Positions 54,121 to 64,000 of a DNA stretch of 64,000 bases are shown piece by piece. Both the position numbers and the translations under genes were made by a program. The DNA lies in NCBI GenBank assembly GCA_032622095.1, contig CP136068.1:163267465-163331464 (forward strand), written 5' to 3'. Origin of the DNA: Siphonodentalium dalli. Taxonomy: Eukaryota; Mollusca; Scaphopoda; Gadilida; Siphonodentaliidae. The notes beneath the pieces were generated by a model. The model was not told where the DNA came from and did not search any database. It saw only the letters and a list, made by a program, of their open reading frames with translations. The number at the start of each line of letters is the position of its first letter. Position 1 is the stretch's first letter.

Positions 54121-54270
54121 AACATTCCTGATAGATGGGAGCTTACAATTTTTCTGAATTATGTTAAAAAACATGGCCGACGGTGGCCATCTTGGATTTT
54201 GATCTCTGCATGACTAAATTCTTTGACACACCCTTCATGCCACATCCCTGATCCAATCATCACCAACTGT
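54121..54270. repeat. single degenerate 164-bp-family monomer
   Basis: ACATGGCCGACGGTGGCCAT then CTTGGATTTTGATC and CATGACTAAATTCTTTG. Confidence 0.6.
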
Positions 54271-54777
54271 GCTAAGCTTTTAAAGCTGGGATTATGTTAT
54301 GGATGTTTTGTGACCTATAACTTTTCTCACCATGCCAATTTGCAATTCCAACAACCAGCGTTACCTTGAAATTCTCAAAATATCAGCCATTTTGAGCAGA
54401 ATCTTCATCTATGCCATTTGATGTTAACAATTGACATTATTTGTGGTAATGCACAAAAACTAACAGTTCCACTCAATATGAAACATTTGAACTACATGTA
54501 ACTCATTGTGATGTCAAAGGAAAGTGTTTGATCTTTATAAGAACAAATATAACATTTGACCAATCTGAACAAATGGAGGTAAAGCTCAGTTTATAAAATA
54601 TTCAAAAATATATTCCTGTCAATTTGCAAACACCAGTGCCACTGTTAATTAAATATTGTAATAGTAAATATGTATGTTGTTGAATGTTTCATGCAGATAC
54701 TAGCTTTTTCCCCAGTCAAACACAGCAAAATGACAACTTTAGAAAAGATAATGGTACATTTCCATATCAGTGACATA

Positions 54778-55151
54778 CAGGGACGTGGTTTGGGGGTGTC
54801 TCACCCCTCCCCAACAGTTTGTCTTAAATCTGATACATTAGTTGGAAATTTCACAATAGGTTGAAAATGTTCTTGCAGTTTGATTTTCAAACAATTTATT
54901 GGGGGAAGGGGAGCTACCAATATTTGCTTATTTTTCTATTTTGGTCAAAATTTTTGACTGAAATAGCCATCAGTTGGAAATTGTCCAACCTTAGGGGGTG
55001 CCAGGTTGAAAATTTCCAACACTTGGAAAGCTTGTGTCATGGTCCCTCTCCTGTGACCAATAGAAAACTACTAATTAGTTTAAGAAAACAATAAATCACT
55101 ACATTTGTCAGTTTGGTCGGATTCAAGGGGGTGGGTGCAGCCACGTCCCTG
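54778..55151. mobile_element. hAT-like MITE with target duplication
   Basis: CAGGGACGTGG on the left is exactly inverted on the right (CCACGTCCCTG). The flanks GTGACATA (54770-54777) and GTGCCATA (55152-55159) match at 7 of 8. It is 374 bp, with no coding capacity. Confidence 0.8.
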
Positions 55152-55229
55152 GTGCCATAGCAATTCAGGTTTCAGCAGGACCCACCACCACGATGACAAA
55201 TTAACAGGGTCCATCTGATTAAGTGCTAT

Positions 55230-55341
55230 GATGCTGGTAGGGCAAGTTGGTGCTGTTAAGAAAATGTATCATTTTTTTCTCTCATTGTCAAAAATGGACA
55301 AAACAACGTACGATACATGTTTTATATGTCCTACCAGCATC
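55230..55341. repeat. short inverted repeat
   Basis: GATGCTGGTAGGGCA (55230-55244) and TGTCCTACCAGCATC (55327-55341) are inverted with one mismatch. Confidence 0.6.
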
Positions 55342-57171
55342 AATAATTCAGTAGGATATACCAGGAAACATAAAAAAGTATAGCAGGACCACTAATTACG
55401 TTGACTTAACCAGGTGTGGGACCATTATAATAATATTGTCTCATCTTGGAGATCGCAGCAACGCGGGTTTTGTACATGCAGGATGTCACGAAATCGGAAC
55501 AAGACAACCAGGTAAGAAGATAAATTATGGTCCCTCAATTACGCTATATATAGAGTGTTATTATGACTTCAATTCTACATATTTGAAATTTTATTTCATT
55601 GCGGATCAATCCCATTTTAATAAACCCGATATCTCGATCCCCACGCATTCATCATAAAGGGTAGTAAAGTCCAATCATAAACGCTCTTATATATTCTAAA
55701 TGTTTGATTCAAACTTTGGTATAATTTATTTATGTATGCAAGGCACATTGGGTTATTACAGTGATGCTTAGGAGTAAACTATCATCTTTTGCTCCATTTG
55801 GGGGTGGATTTAGCTGCAATAAAACTATAGTGAAATTGAGCTAAAATAGTTGCGCTATATATATATGTGTATGGCTATAGTCTGCAGTCGAAAATTGATA
55901 AATGGAAAGAATAGTCTAAAAATGAGTTTGCATTACTCCCTAATTGCGCGTGTTTCTACTTTCTCTGAAATTCATGTTCCTATCAAGAACCTATATTTAC
56001 ATATCTTAAATTATTGTTAATTCATAACATGCCATCACTTTTATCACCTGCCATGCTATGATCGGTGATGTGAGCGTATCTTTCATGGGAAAGCGCATCG
56101 GACAGTGTTCTATATTGGCACCGTGGTCTATATAATGAAAACAACTAAAATTCCCGTTGGCATTAATTTAGCCAACTGATTGGTGGGACTTGCGGAGAAA
56201 TGCGCGATGTTCAAAGTGGAGTCCCGATATAACTGATTTTCTCAAGGTGGATCATAGGCAGGTCTAATAAATATCTCAGTCGCGACACCGCATCGCGTCG
56301 ATGCACGCATCGCGATGCATTTATATATAGTTCCAAATAAGCCATGCACGGATACCATCTCCTAGATCCAGGCGGACATTTAAAACATGTAAACTACTCC
56401 CATATATGTTTATGCGTAGGCCTATACTCTAGCTAGATGGGCATACGGAATGAACGAACTGAAAAAAAGAGAACACCATAGTGTGGGAATTGGAATTATG
56501 TATATATACACGTAGGCCTACGCTACTTTGGTAACACTATAATCGGTTTTACTGATAAAAGTTACCAAGGTTCCATAACGTGTGATACCGGATTACCGGT
56601 ACCTTTAGTTACGCAGGTTGGGGATATATAATTTTGATAATTAAGCCTAAGTGACACATCTCACAATATGAACGTGATTTGAAAGCGATCGCCGGACTCT
56701 GGTTGATTGATGGAAATTCTGTTTGCATGTTTAACAAGACTATATACCGATAGCCCCCATTGAGTACAAGTGAACAAATAGGCCTATTGACGACATGTTA
56801 TTAATCTGAGTAGGCTATAACTTTATCACAATATACATCGCGATCAATATGCATATAATGTATCTGATCGTATATATTGGCCCCTACAGCATATCATATG
56901 TTTGACAACTATAATTGGCGTGGGATGCACTGGGATCCTAAAGCAACTTTGCTAGGATCAGTTTATATAATGAACATTACCTATGTTACAAGTAGGGCCT
57001 ATATCGCCGATTATATAATTATTACAACACAGTCTAGCTTTCTAGAAGATCTGTACATGTATAGTCGTACATGTACCGTATATAGTCCGGAGCTAGGTTA
57101 TATAGTTACACGAAATTGGTGTCGATACCCGGGCCAGGCTGCAATGATACGATATATATCATGAATTCCAG
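55342..57171. other. intergenic, no gene seen
   Basis: TATA-rich DNA with several TAGGCCTA motifs. A possible splice donor (AACCAG|GTAAGA, 55510) lacks a convincing partner. Confidence 0.35.
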
Positions 57172-57578
57172 CGTGACGGAATCACCAAATTTTACGGAAT
57201 TTCACTTTTCTGTGGCCTATAAAATCTAAAATTATGACCAGTACAGGGTACCGCTTAAAATAAAAAACACTGTACATACTATACTAAGTTGTTTGATTAT
57301 ATAAAACTATATGTGTATTTAAGTATCATCTCACTCTGGGTCAAATTGTGTCCGTGACGGAATCACCAAAAAAGTGCCATCAATATGAGGGTAGGTCCGT
57401 ACTATTGAAGAACCCTGCTCATTCAGCCAAGCTGACCTGGAAAAAGTTCCCAATTAGTAAAGTAGATACATTATACTTGCAGAAAAAAACCGCATTGTCA
57501 CACACTTGTGTATATATTATTAGTTAACTCGGTTTGTTCGCCGTGACGGAATCACACAACGGGCGTGACGGAATCACC
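57172..57578 (+). repeat. four copies of CGTGACGGAATCAC
   Basis: Exact copies start at 57172, 57353, 57542 and 57564; three continue with C. The core GTGA-CGGAA-TCAC is an interrupted palindrome. Confidence 0.7.
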
Positions 57579-58615
57579 GTGCGATTTTTTTAGGAATAGT
57601 TTTTTGTGTAACAAGTGCGGACATTGTCATAAAAGCATAAAACTTGGCACATGTGTATATTAGGTCCCACGTATTATTTTCAGATATGGGGGCAATCACG
57701 AAAATACTTCCCATGGCAACGGTTGCTATGCGACTGTTTTTACCTTAGAAACGGGTTGTTGGTTGGGGTTAAACCGTCATTTTACTTAAATATATGTGCA
57801 AAAAGGGGATACTATGGTAATTGAGGCAGATTGTGATATGGGAAATGTGACAAAAATAACATTTCCACACATGCCTCACTATGAACCTAGAATGACCCTT
57901 GAGCTGGTTGAAAGTGATATTTTGGTTGATTGACCTTATTTGGCAAAATATGAAAATATGCGTTGACTGCGCATGCGCGCATCATTGATCCCCAGTCACA
58001 CAATATCTTGTGTTTAAGAGATTGTATAGTGAGGGCAATGGTCATTCCAAAATATATTCATTGGATAGTAATAATGAAATACAGAAGAAGCAACAACATT
58101 CCCCGATGACATGCTAATGATGCAAATACCCATTATCGGTATCCATGGCCGCCTTTTCGTGGAATTCATGATATCACGTTATCCTAATTAAATATGTGAA
58201 AACAAAAACAATACCCCTCATTGTTGGTGTACAGTTAATTGTGGGATACATTTTATTCACTTTTGGACAAATTGCAATTAAAATATAAGAAGTATTTTAT
58301 TAGAAATGCTATTTCCGGTGTGGACTACGTCACAGATTTCTGTATCAATCTAAGTGCACAAAATTATGGCGGTGGAAAACTCTGAATGTGAAAGTTGGCA
58401 AGCAGAAATCGTGGCTCTGAGAAATCGCTGTTGGTAACAAACTTTCGTCTCCATATGTTATGATTAAAAGTATTCTTATAATATGGCCAATATGTGTATT
58501 ATAGTCAGTGGGAGTTTGGAGAATTCATAGTAGGCCTACAGTACAGACTCAGCTAAAAAGTTAGTAAAACAACAGGTCTCGATCTACTAATCAGTATCAC
58601 TATCAGTATCATCTG
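57579..58615. other. intergenic, no gene seen
   Basis: No supported gene or clear repeat. Confidence 0.35.
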
Positions 58616-58723
58616 GTCCAACAAATTACTAGACGATTCGGATTAAGACCTATTTTAATATTTGGACATTTATGTCCAAATTTTAAAATATGTATTAATC
58701 GAATAGTCTAATTTGTTGGACTA
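58616..58723. repeat. 108-bp near-complete foldback
   Basis: Two imperfect arms of about 50 bp (GTCCAACAAATTA at one end, TAATTTGTTGGAC at the other) meet at GGACATTTATGTCC, leaving almost no loop. Confidence 0.75.
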
Positions 58724-59271
58724 GTCTCGATCCAGCAAATTTTTTTTTAAAAATAAATAAATAGGCCTACCCGGAGTACCCTGGCACCCCTACTCACGCA
58801 TACTGGCTCTAGTCTAGGCTATGCGTATGAGTATGATTAGTAATAATAGTATGAATACTTAATCTGATAGGAATTAGGTATTAATAGGAGTAAGGTAAAT
58901 TTATGTGCTGGAAACCTGTGGCAGTGTGAGTGTGGCCTGTGGGTAAAAAACAGTTGTAATTTGTAAACAGGTAAATATGGATTATGGGAGACCAAATTCA
59001 CATCTAATATAACTAATTGTGCTGAAGCGCAATCAATTGCACTTAAGTGCATACCAATTGCACTAAGCACTTAAGTACAATTAAGCGCAAATTGATTGCG
59101 TAATTTGCATTTAAGCGCAATTGATTGTCCTTAAGTTAAGCACAAATAATTATGCTTAAGTGCAATTAATTGCACTTAGAGTAAGGCTAAGCGCAGTTAT
59201 TGTGCTTAAACACAATTAATTTCGCTTGAGCGCCATTCATGGTTGGCATTGGGGCCCCCATATTAAGAACA

Positions 59272-59543
59272 CTTAAGCAGTCCTTCCCAGGAGACAGGAG
59301 CAATTGCTGTCGCACCCATATGCACTCGCAATTTTTAAATCACGGGTGCTAAATTTCGCACTCGTCTCTCTTGGGCATGTGGAAGTGTAACTGGACAGAC
59401 CTGTAGGTCTATCCCACAATGACATTTTGTTTTATAAAAACCCAACTTACAATAAATTACGGGCGCAATTACACCCATCTTCTGAATTGCGAGGGCTAAT
59501 AAGTGCTCTCGTTGTGTTTTCCTTGTGGGAAGGACTGCTTAAG
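59272..59543. mobile_element. 272-bp MITE nested in the 1.16-kb element
   Basis: CTTAAGCAGTCCTTCCCA at 59272-59289 is exactly inverted at 59526-59543. ACA flanks both sides and may be the target duplication. Confidence 0.6.
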
Positions 59544-59616
59544 ACATATTTAGTATTGTAGTTTGTCATTTTGATCGCGAAAATGAATAATTTGTTGCTA
59601 AACATGAAATATTCTT

Positions 59617-59696
59617 AACCTGGGTAACTTTATCACAATCCTCTCCAACCTGGGTAACTTTATCACAATTTCAGGAACCTGGGTAACTTTATCACA
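59617..59696 (+). repeat. three tandem 29-30-bp repeats
   Basis: CCTGGGTAACTTTATCACA recurs three times at 29-30-bp spacing. Confidence 0.75.
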
Positions 59697-60145
59697 GAAA
59701 ACCAGTGAGAGTGACCTATTCAGCACTAGTAATGGCCCAAATCTGTGCAAAAATACATTAAAAACATCATATAAAAAATTACTAGAGTTCCGGGAAGGAG
59801 ACATCAATTCTTTGGATATAGGGATGCTGATAATATGTAATTAGGGATTATCATTGTTGAATTCATACTCACAGTTGACTGTTCGAGTACTCAGGCTAAT
59901 TAAAACAGGTTAAAATTAGCCCAATGCTCCTCTTGTGTTGCTAGGTGATACATCAGGTCATGCCAGTAGTTTATGGGTAGGTTAGATAGTATAAGCGCAA
60001 TTAGTTCATTACGCTTAAGTGTAAACGCCCTATTTGTGCTTAAGCACAATATGTGGTATTTGCGCTATTTGCACAGCGTGCATTCAATTGCACTTAAGTG
60101 CAATTCAATGAATTCATTATTAAATGTGAATTTGGCCTCCCATAA

Positions 60146-61665
60146 AATTTAGCAAGAAGTCCAAACTAAAAGCCTTAAAATAATTTTTATATGACTTTCT
60201 GACATTTTGTCAGGCATGAAACAGACATGGTCTGACATTTCAAAATAAGGCCTGACATATCTTTTTTATCACCCGAAATAATGACAAGTGAAACTAACTA
60301 GTATTATACTATTATTCCCCAATTTTGTTCCTCTTCTCAATTGTCACTTTTTACTATAAATAATGCAAACCTGCCCATCCAATTGCTCTGATCCCCGCGC
60401 TGTTACATGCTAGAACCATGTATTAAAGCTTGGGCCTAACATTACAAACATATGGCTGTATAGAAGTTAGAACTCAGGTCAGTAACTAGTATGTTATAAC
60501 TTGACCGCGAGGTAAAACTCGTTCCATAAATTTTCCAATATTTTGTAGACATCCAAGTTCTAATAATCATTCACCTGACAAACCAGATTTTGGCAAAACA
60601 GATAATTAAAAACTACTATCCAATCTTAAAATATATTTGATTTAATTTATATAAAAATAAATTGAGTTATTTAAAAAATTACTGATAATTTTAAAAAATG
60701 GCAAATAAATTTTTGTTTTAAATTCATAAATGATTTCGCCCAATGAATCAAGTCGTTTAGAGTAAGCCTAGTTGTAGTTGGCTTGCTCGAAAATTTTGAA
60801 TAGATGTTGAGAGAAATTAGTCAAATACACTCTGTGTCTGCAACTTGTCATAGTGCGGAATACTGTGCCTTTGATGTTTGAATGTGCTGACAATATCACG
60901 TTAACCCACCGTAGACAGTTGTGTTTGACGTACGTTGAGCTGCTTAATTAGTTATCCCTTTATATTCGTTAAGAGGTATATTAACAGAAATCAACAATCA
61001 GTAACGAGAACCGTCGTTAATCGACATCAGAACCGATACCCTGCTATGGTGACACTTCCACCTTAAAGATATGGCCGGCCTTCCTGTGGGTCATATATGT
61101 TTTAAAATAGATACATTCACTAAAACCGCCAAAAACAGAAAGAATATTATTCAATAGACAGAATGAGGTCCCCAGAGGGTGAAGTTTCATCATAACTCAT
61201 GTGGCGATCAACAGTCGTTCACGATACTATTAACTTCAATTGATAATTGTCGAGAAAAAATAGATCAAAACGTCCATGCGGCCATCACAACGATTAATAT
61301 ATAACCACTAAACTGATTTATCGGAATTAAAATCACTCAAAATTTGTACAGTTTGCATTCGGAAACAGCCATTGTTATACAAATCATAAATATTGGGTAC
61401 ATTGCATGTTATTGTCACATTTGTACCCTTTGTTATATGTAAACAAACAGAATTTTTTTTACTTTATGATTGTTTATAGACAAACACATGGAACTACCGT
61501 ATCGTCCAATGAAAATGTTCTGTTGCGCTTTGAAATGCGTAGATAATATTATTGGGGCAATCAATTCAGAGTGAACCTCAAATTAATAGTTTTTGCACTG
61601 CTAATGCTGGGAATGCTAAATACAAATATGCATATTACATCAATTTCGTTTTGTTCTATTTTCAG
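60146..61665. other. intergenic, no gene seen
   Basis: AT-rich, short frames only. Confidence 0.35.
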
Positions 61666-61870
61666 GTGTACATTGATATTCCTGCAGAACTAATCAGGCT
61701 CTGCCGTTCTTCTGAGATCACCCAAGCAATATGGCAGAGGTTGAGCAACTTGCAGTTGACCTTGCCAATGGGGCAACCAGAGGAATAAATGCCGATGCAT
61801 AATGCGGCGCGAAACCTCCAGTGACCAGATGCATTGTCACATTAAACTTCGATCTCCATGATGTGATGAG
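61666..61870 (+). other. exon-like block with an in-frame stop
   Basis: TTCTATTTTCAG precedes and GATGAG|GTAATT follows. An ATG at 61731 with A at -3 and G at +4 opens 23 codons (MAEVEQLAVDLANGATRGIN...) to TAA at 61800; the same frame then stays open to the donor (CGAKPPVTRCIVTLNF...). A second frame (VYIDIPAELIRLCRSSEITQ...) is open for 40 codons. It may be a decayed gene, a non-coding exon or a 5' leader with a short upstream frame. Confidence 0.25.
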
Positions 61871-62609
61871 GTAATTTGTAAATTAGACTATTAGAACTTT
61901 ATGAGAGTAACTCTGGTCAATAAGTTTTATAATTTAAATAAGCAACATTTTCTATATATCTGGCATTTCGGATAAAGTTTACAAGTTTGCACTTGTATGT
62001 GTTAAGAACATTGATCAGGGATTACCCTATTCTGATTTGGTGCCTGGGGCACTCTCATTGGGAAACTTAACACACTTGTGGTAAAATTTTCTTCCACTGG
62101 TAAAATTTTTAAGTAAATCTTGAGGATCGTCATACTGATATCATAGTTCTGGGAAAGGGGCTGTATTTGGTCCCTGGTGCTACCAAGTATAATCATGTTG
62201 ATGCTGCAATAAAATAATCAACAAATTCAGACTACTCCTCCTTGTAATTGCTGCCATAATGCTGGTGGGGAATTTTACTGAATGTTTCTTGTATAAGCAT
62301 TACTTTTCGATTCAAATTGATGTGAAACACTCCACTCAGCTTTTAGGCCAAAAATAAGAAAAAGATACTATGTTTCCGTACATCGACTGACCCTATGAAT
62401 AACTGCGGACGCTAAACTTTTTATTGATATTTTGAGAAAAAAGCTAAAAATAAATAAAAAAAAATTCTTTTTTTTTACTACCAATGCACATACATATTGA
62501 TGATCATTAGAGCAAAACACATGGTTTATAACATATGTTCTCTATTATATGCCATATGCAAGAGAATCCATTACATGTTAGTTGTACCCCTTTCTCTCTC
62601 CCTTTCCAG

Positions 62610-62729
62610 CTAGAAAAGATTCAAAGAAAGGACATACTGAACCAAGCTACAACCTTCATGTAGAAGTTCCCTAAATCTGACATGAGAATAGCCAAAGGAT
62701 TGGGAGTGGCCATTGTCATCATACATGAG
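62610..62729 (+). other. exon-like block with an in-frame stop
   Basis: A strong pyrimidine tract (TTTCTCTCTCCCTTTCCAG) and donor CATGAG|GTAAAC bound 120 nt. One frame reads LEKIQRKDILNQATTFM, stop, KFPKSDMRIAKGLGVAIVII. A single TAG interrupts an otherwise protein-like frame, so a decayed exon is likely. Confidence 0.25.
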
Positions 62730-63180
62730 GTAAACAAAATAATTATATATTTAAAATTTATGGGGGGTACCAACTCAGTATGAGTGTTCCTTGCTTCAAA
62801 TATGCTTGCTTACTGAAATGGCCATGTATCTGTCGGAATGGCATAAATGAGATAAAGCTTGAAAATCATGACCGGTTTGCCGAGAAGCAATAAACTCACA
62901 CTAAATATTTAACATCGTTGTATGCTGATAGCTCAGAATATAACCTTAAAAATACAAATGAATAAGTCAAATAAATTTATACAAATTTCTATTTTGTATA
63001 TATACTGATCTACATGAATGAACAATTGATTACTTTTTTCATGCCAATTACAATAACCATTAGTGTTCATCCTCTTAATCATAATAAGAACTGCCTTGGT
63101 CAGTGTTGTCTAAAAGAAAAATTTCGACTGATGTCTTGATCAAATATACCATTACAAAGGTTATTACCTCCCCCCCCCCC
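62730..63180. other. no gene seen
   Basis: AT-rich sequence ending in a poly-C run near 63171. Confidence 0.35.
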
Positions 63181-63239
63181 GCCAAATTGGAAATTTGCGG
63201 GGGATATAGGAATGGGTTCCGTCGGTCCCGAATTTGTAA

Positions 63240-63830
63240 GAGTCATAACTTGAACAAATGTCAACGGATTTCAAAGATATTTGGTATATGAGTTCACCTG
63301 ACCATTACCTAGAATGAGTTCGCAAGCCAGGTCTGGCCGGATATTTTTACAGGAGTTATTGGACTTATTTATTATTTTTGTCGAATTTACCAAATAGCAA
63401 ATAGACGACGTGACAGGGCTCATTACCACAAATCTCAACGGATTTCAAAGATAATTGGTATATGAGTTCACTTGACCAGTATCTAGATCGAGTTTGCAAA
63501 CCAGGTCTGCCCGCATAGTTTCAGCAGAGTTATTGGACTTTTTGTTTATTATTTTTGGTGCAGATTGACAACGTCACTGGGCTAATTTCCACAAATATAA
63601 ACGGATTTAAAAGATTTTTGGTATATGAGTTCACATGACCAGTATCTAGAACGAGTTCGCAAACCAGGCCCGGCCGGATATTTTCAGCAGAGTTGTTGGA
63701 CTTATTTTTGGTGCAAATGGATGACATCACAGGGCTAATTTCCACAAATGTAAACGGATTTAAAAGATTTTTGGTATATTCGTTCCCATGACCAGTACCT
63801 AAAATGAGTTCGCAAGCCAGGCTTTTTGAC
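63240..63830. repeat. tandem repeat, four monomers of 153-174 bp
   Basis: AACGGATTT recurs at 63263, 63437, 63600 and 63753, each followed by TTGGTATATGAGTTCAC-like sequence and, in the first three, GAGTTATTGGACTT-like sequence. Confidence 0.8.
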
Positions 63831-64000
63831 AAAATTCCACCTCTTGTTTAGCACATATTGAGAACGCAAACATTGAGAATGCACTTCCCCAACTGCACAA
63901 TTCGGCGGAGGATACCGCCATCTGTGACTGCTTGTTTAAAGTGATGTGAAACACTCCGGTAGGGTGATAAAATAGAAATGGAGAATAATCTTGTTCAAGT

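Larger units (their letters stand above)
58982..60145. mobile_element. 1.16-kb element with 28-bp inverted ends, class unknown
   Basis: 58982-59009 and 60118-60145 are inverted repeats matching at 26 of 28 (TTATGGGAGRCCAAATTCAC). Dense degenerate palindromes of the type TTAAGCGCAATTAATTGC sit just inside both ends (59025-59235 and 59990-60110). No coding frame. A target duplication is not clear. Confidence 0.7.

Noticed and set aside
55436-55511. An exon ending at AACCAG|GTAAGA
   Set aside because: The donor is good, but no convincing acceptor or neighbouring exon was found.
61731-61870. A recoded stop in the frame MAEVEQLAVDLAN...
   Set aside because: The codon is TAA, not TGA, and no recoding structure is apparent; decay is simpler.

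Overview
The window comes from a eukaryotic nuclear genome, most likely an AT-rich marine invertebrate; the species cannot be named from this sequence. The evidence is tRNA genes without an encoded CCA and with Pol III T-run terminators, intron-style splice sites, several animal-type DNA transposon families (EnSpm/CACTA-like, hAT-like, PIF/Harbinger-like) and long stretches of interspersed repeats. No long open reading frame is present.

Region 1 (about 173-38504) is a tandem tRNA gene array. A 1,699-bp unit carries seven tRNA genes: Leu(UAG) -, Thr(AGU) +, Arg(CCU) -, Ser(GCU) -, Thr(AGU) +, Ser(UGA) -, Ser(CGA) -. It is repeated 21 times; the last copy stops after Ser(GCU). This gives 144 tRNA loci: 21 Leu, 41 Thr, 21 Arg, 21 Ser-GCU, 20 Ser-UGA (one broken) and 20 Ser-CGA. 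Units start at 173, 1872, 3571, 5270, 6969, 8668, 13895, 15594, 17293, 18992, 20691, 22390, 24089, 25788, 27487, 29186, 30878, 32576, 34274, 35965 and 37663. Units 1-15 are almost identical; units 16-21 share extra substitutions and small deletions, including the array's only clear tRNA pseudogene and three stem mismatches.

Unit 6 is interrupted by a 3,526-bp EnSpm/CACTA-like element (9153-12678) with CACT...AGTG inverted ends, a 2-bp target duplication and subterminal TGTGTGG-type repeats. It lies exactly at the 3' end of a tRNA-Arg gene. A hAT-like MITE (11447-11922, near-perfect 8-bp target duplication) is nested in it.

Region 2 (38505-64000) is gene-poor and repeat-rich. It holds a trimeric higher-order tandem repeat (about 40050-41580), related and unrelated arrays of 150-174-bp monomers, an element family with a palindromic head, a PIF/Harbinger-like MITE with a paralogous empty site, foldback elements, two more hAT-like MITEs and a 1.16-kb element with 28-bp inverted ends. 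One possible protein gene on the + strand (exon-like pieces at 45559-45618, 46771-46933 and 50421-50538, then AATAAA) is proposed; its product is not recognised. Two further exon-like blocks near 61.7 and 62.6 kb contain stops.

Only the tRNA genes can be assigned a function: they supply Ser, Thr, Leu and Arg tRNAs for cytosolic translation and are presumably kept similar by unequal exchange or gene conversion.
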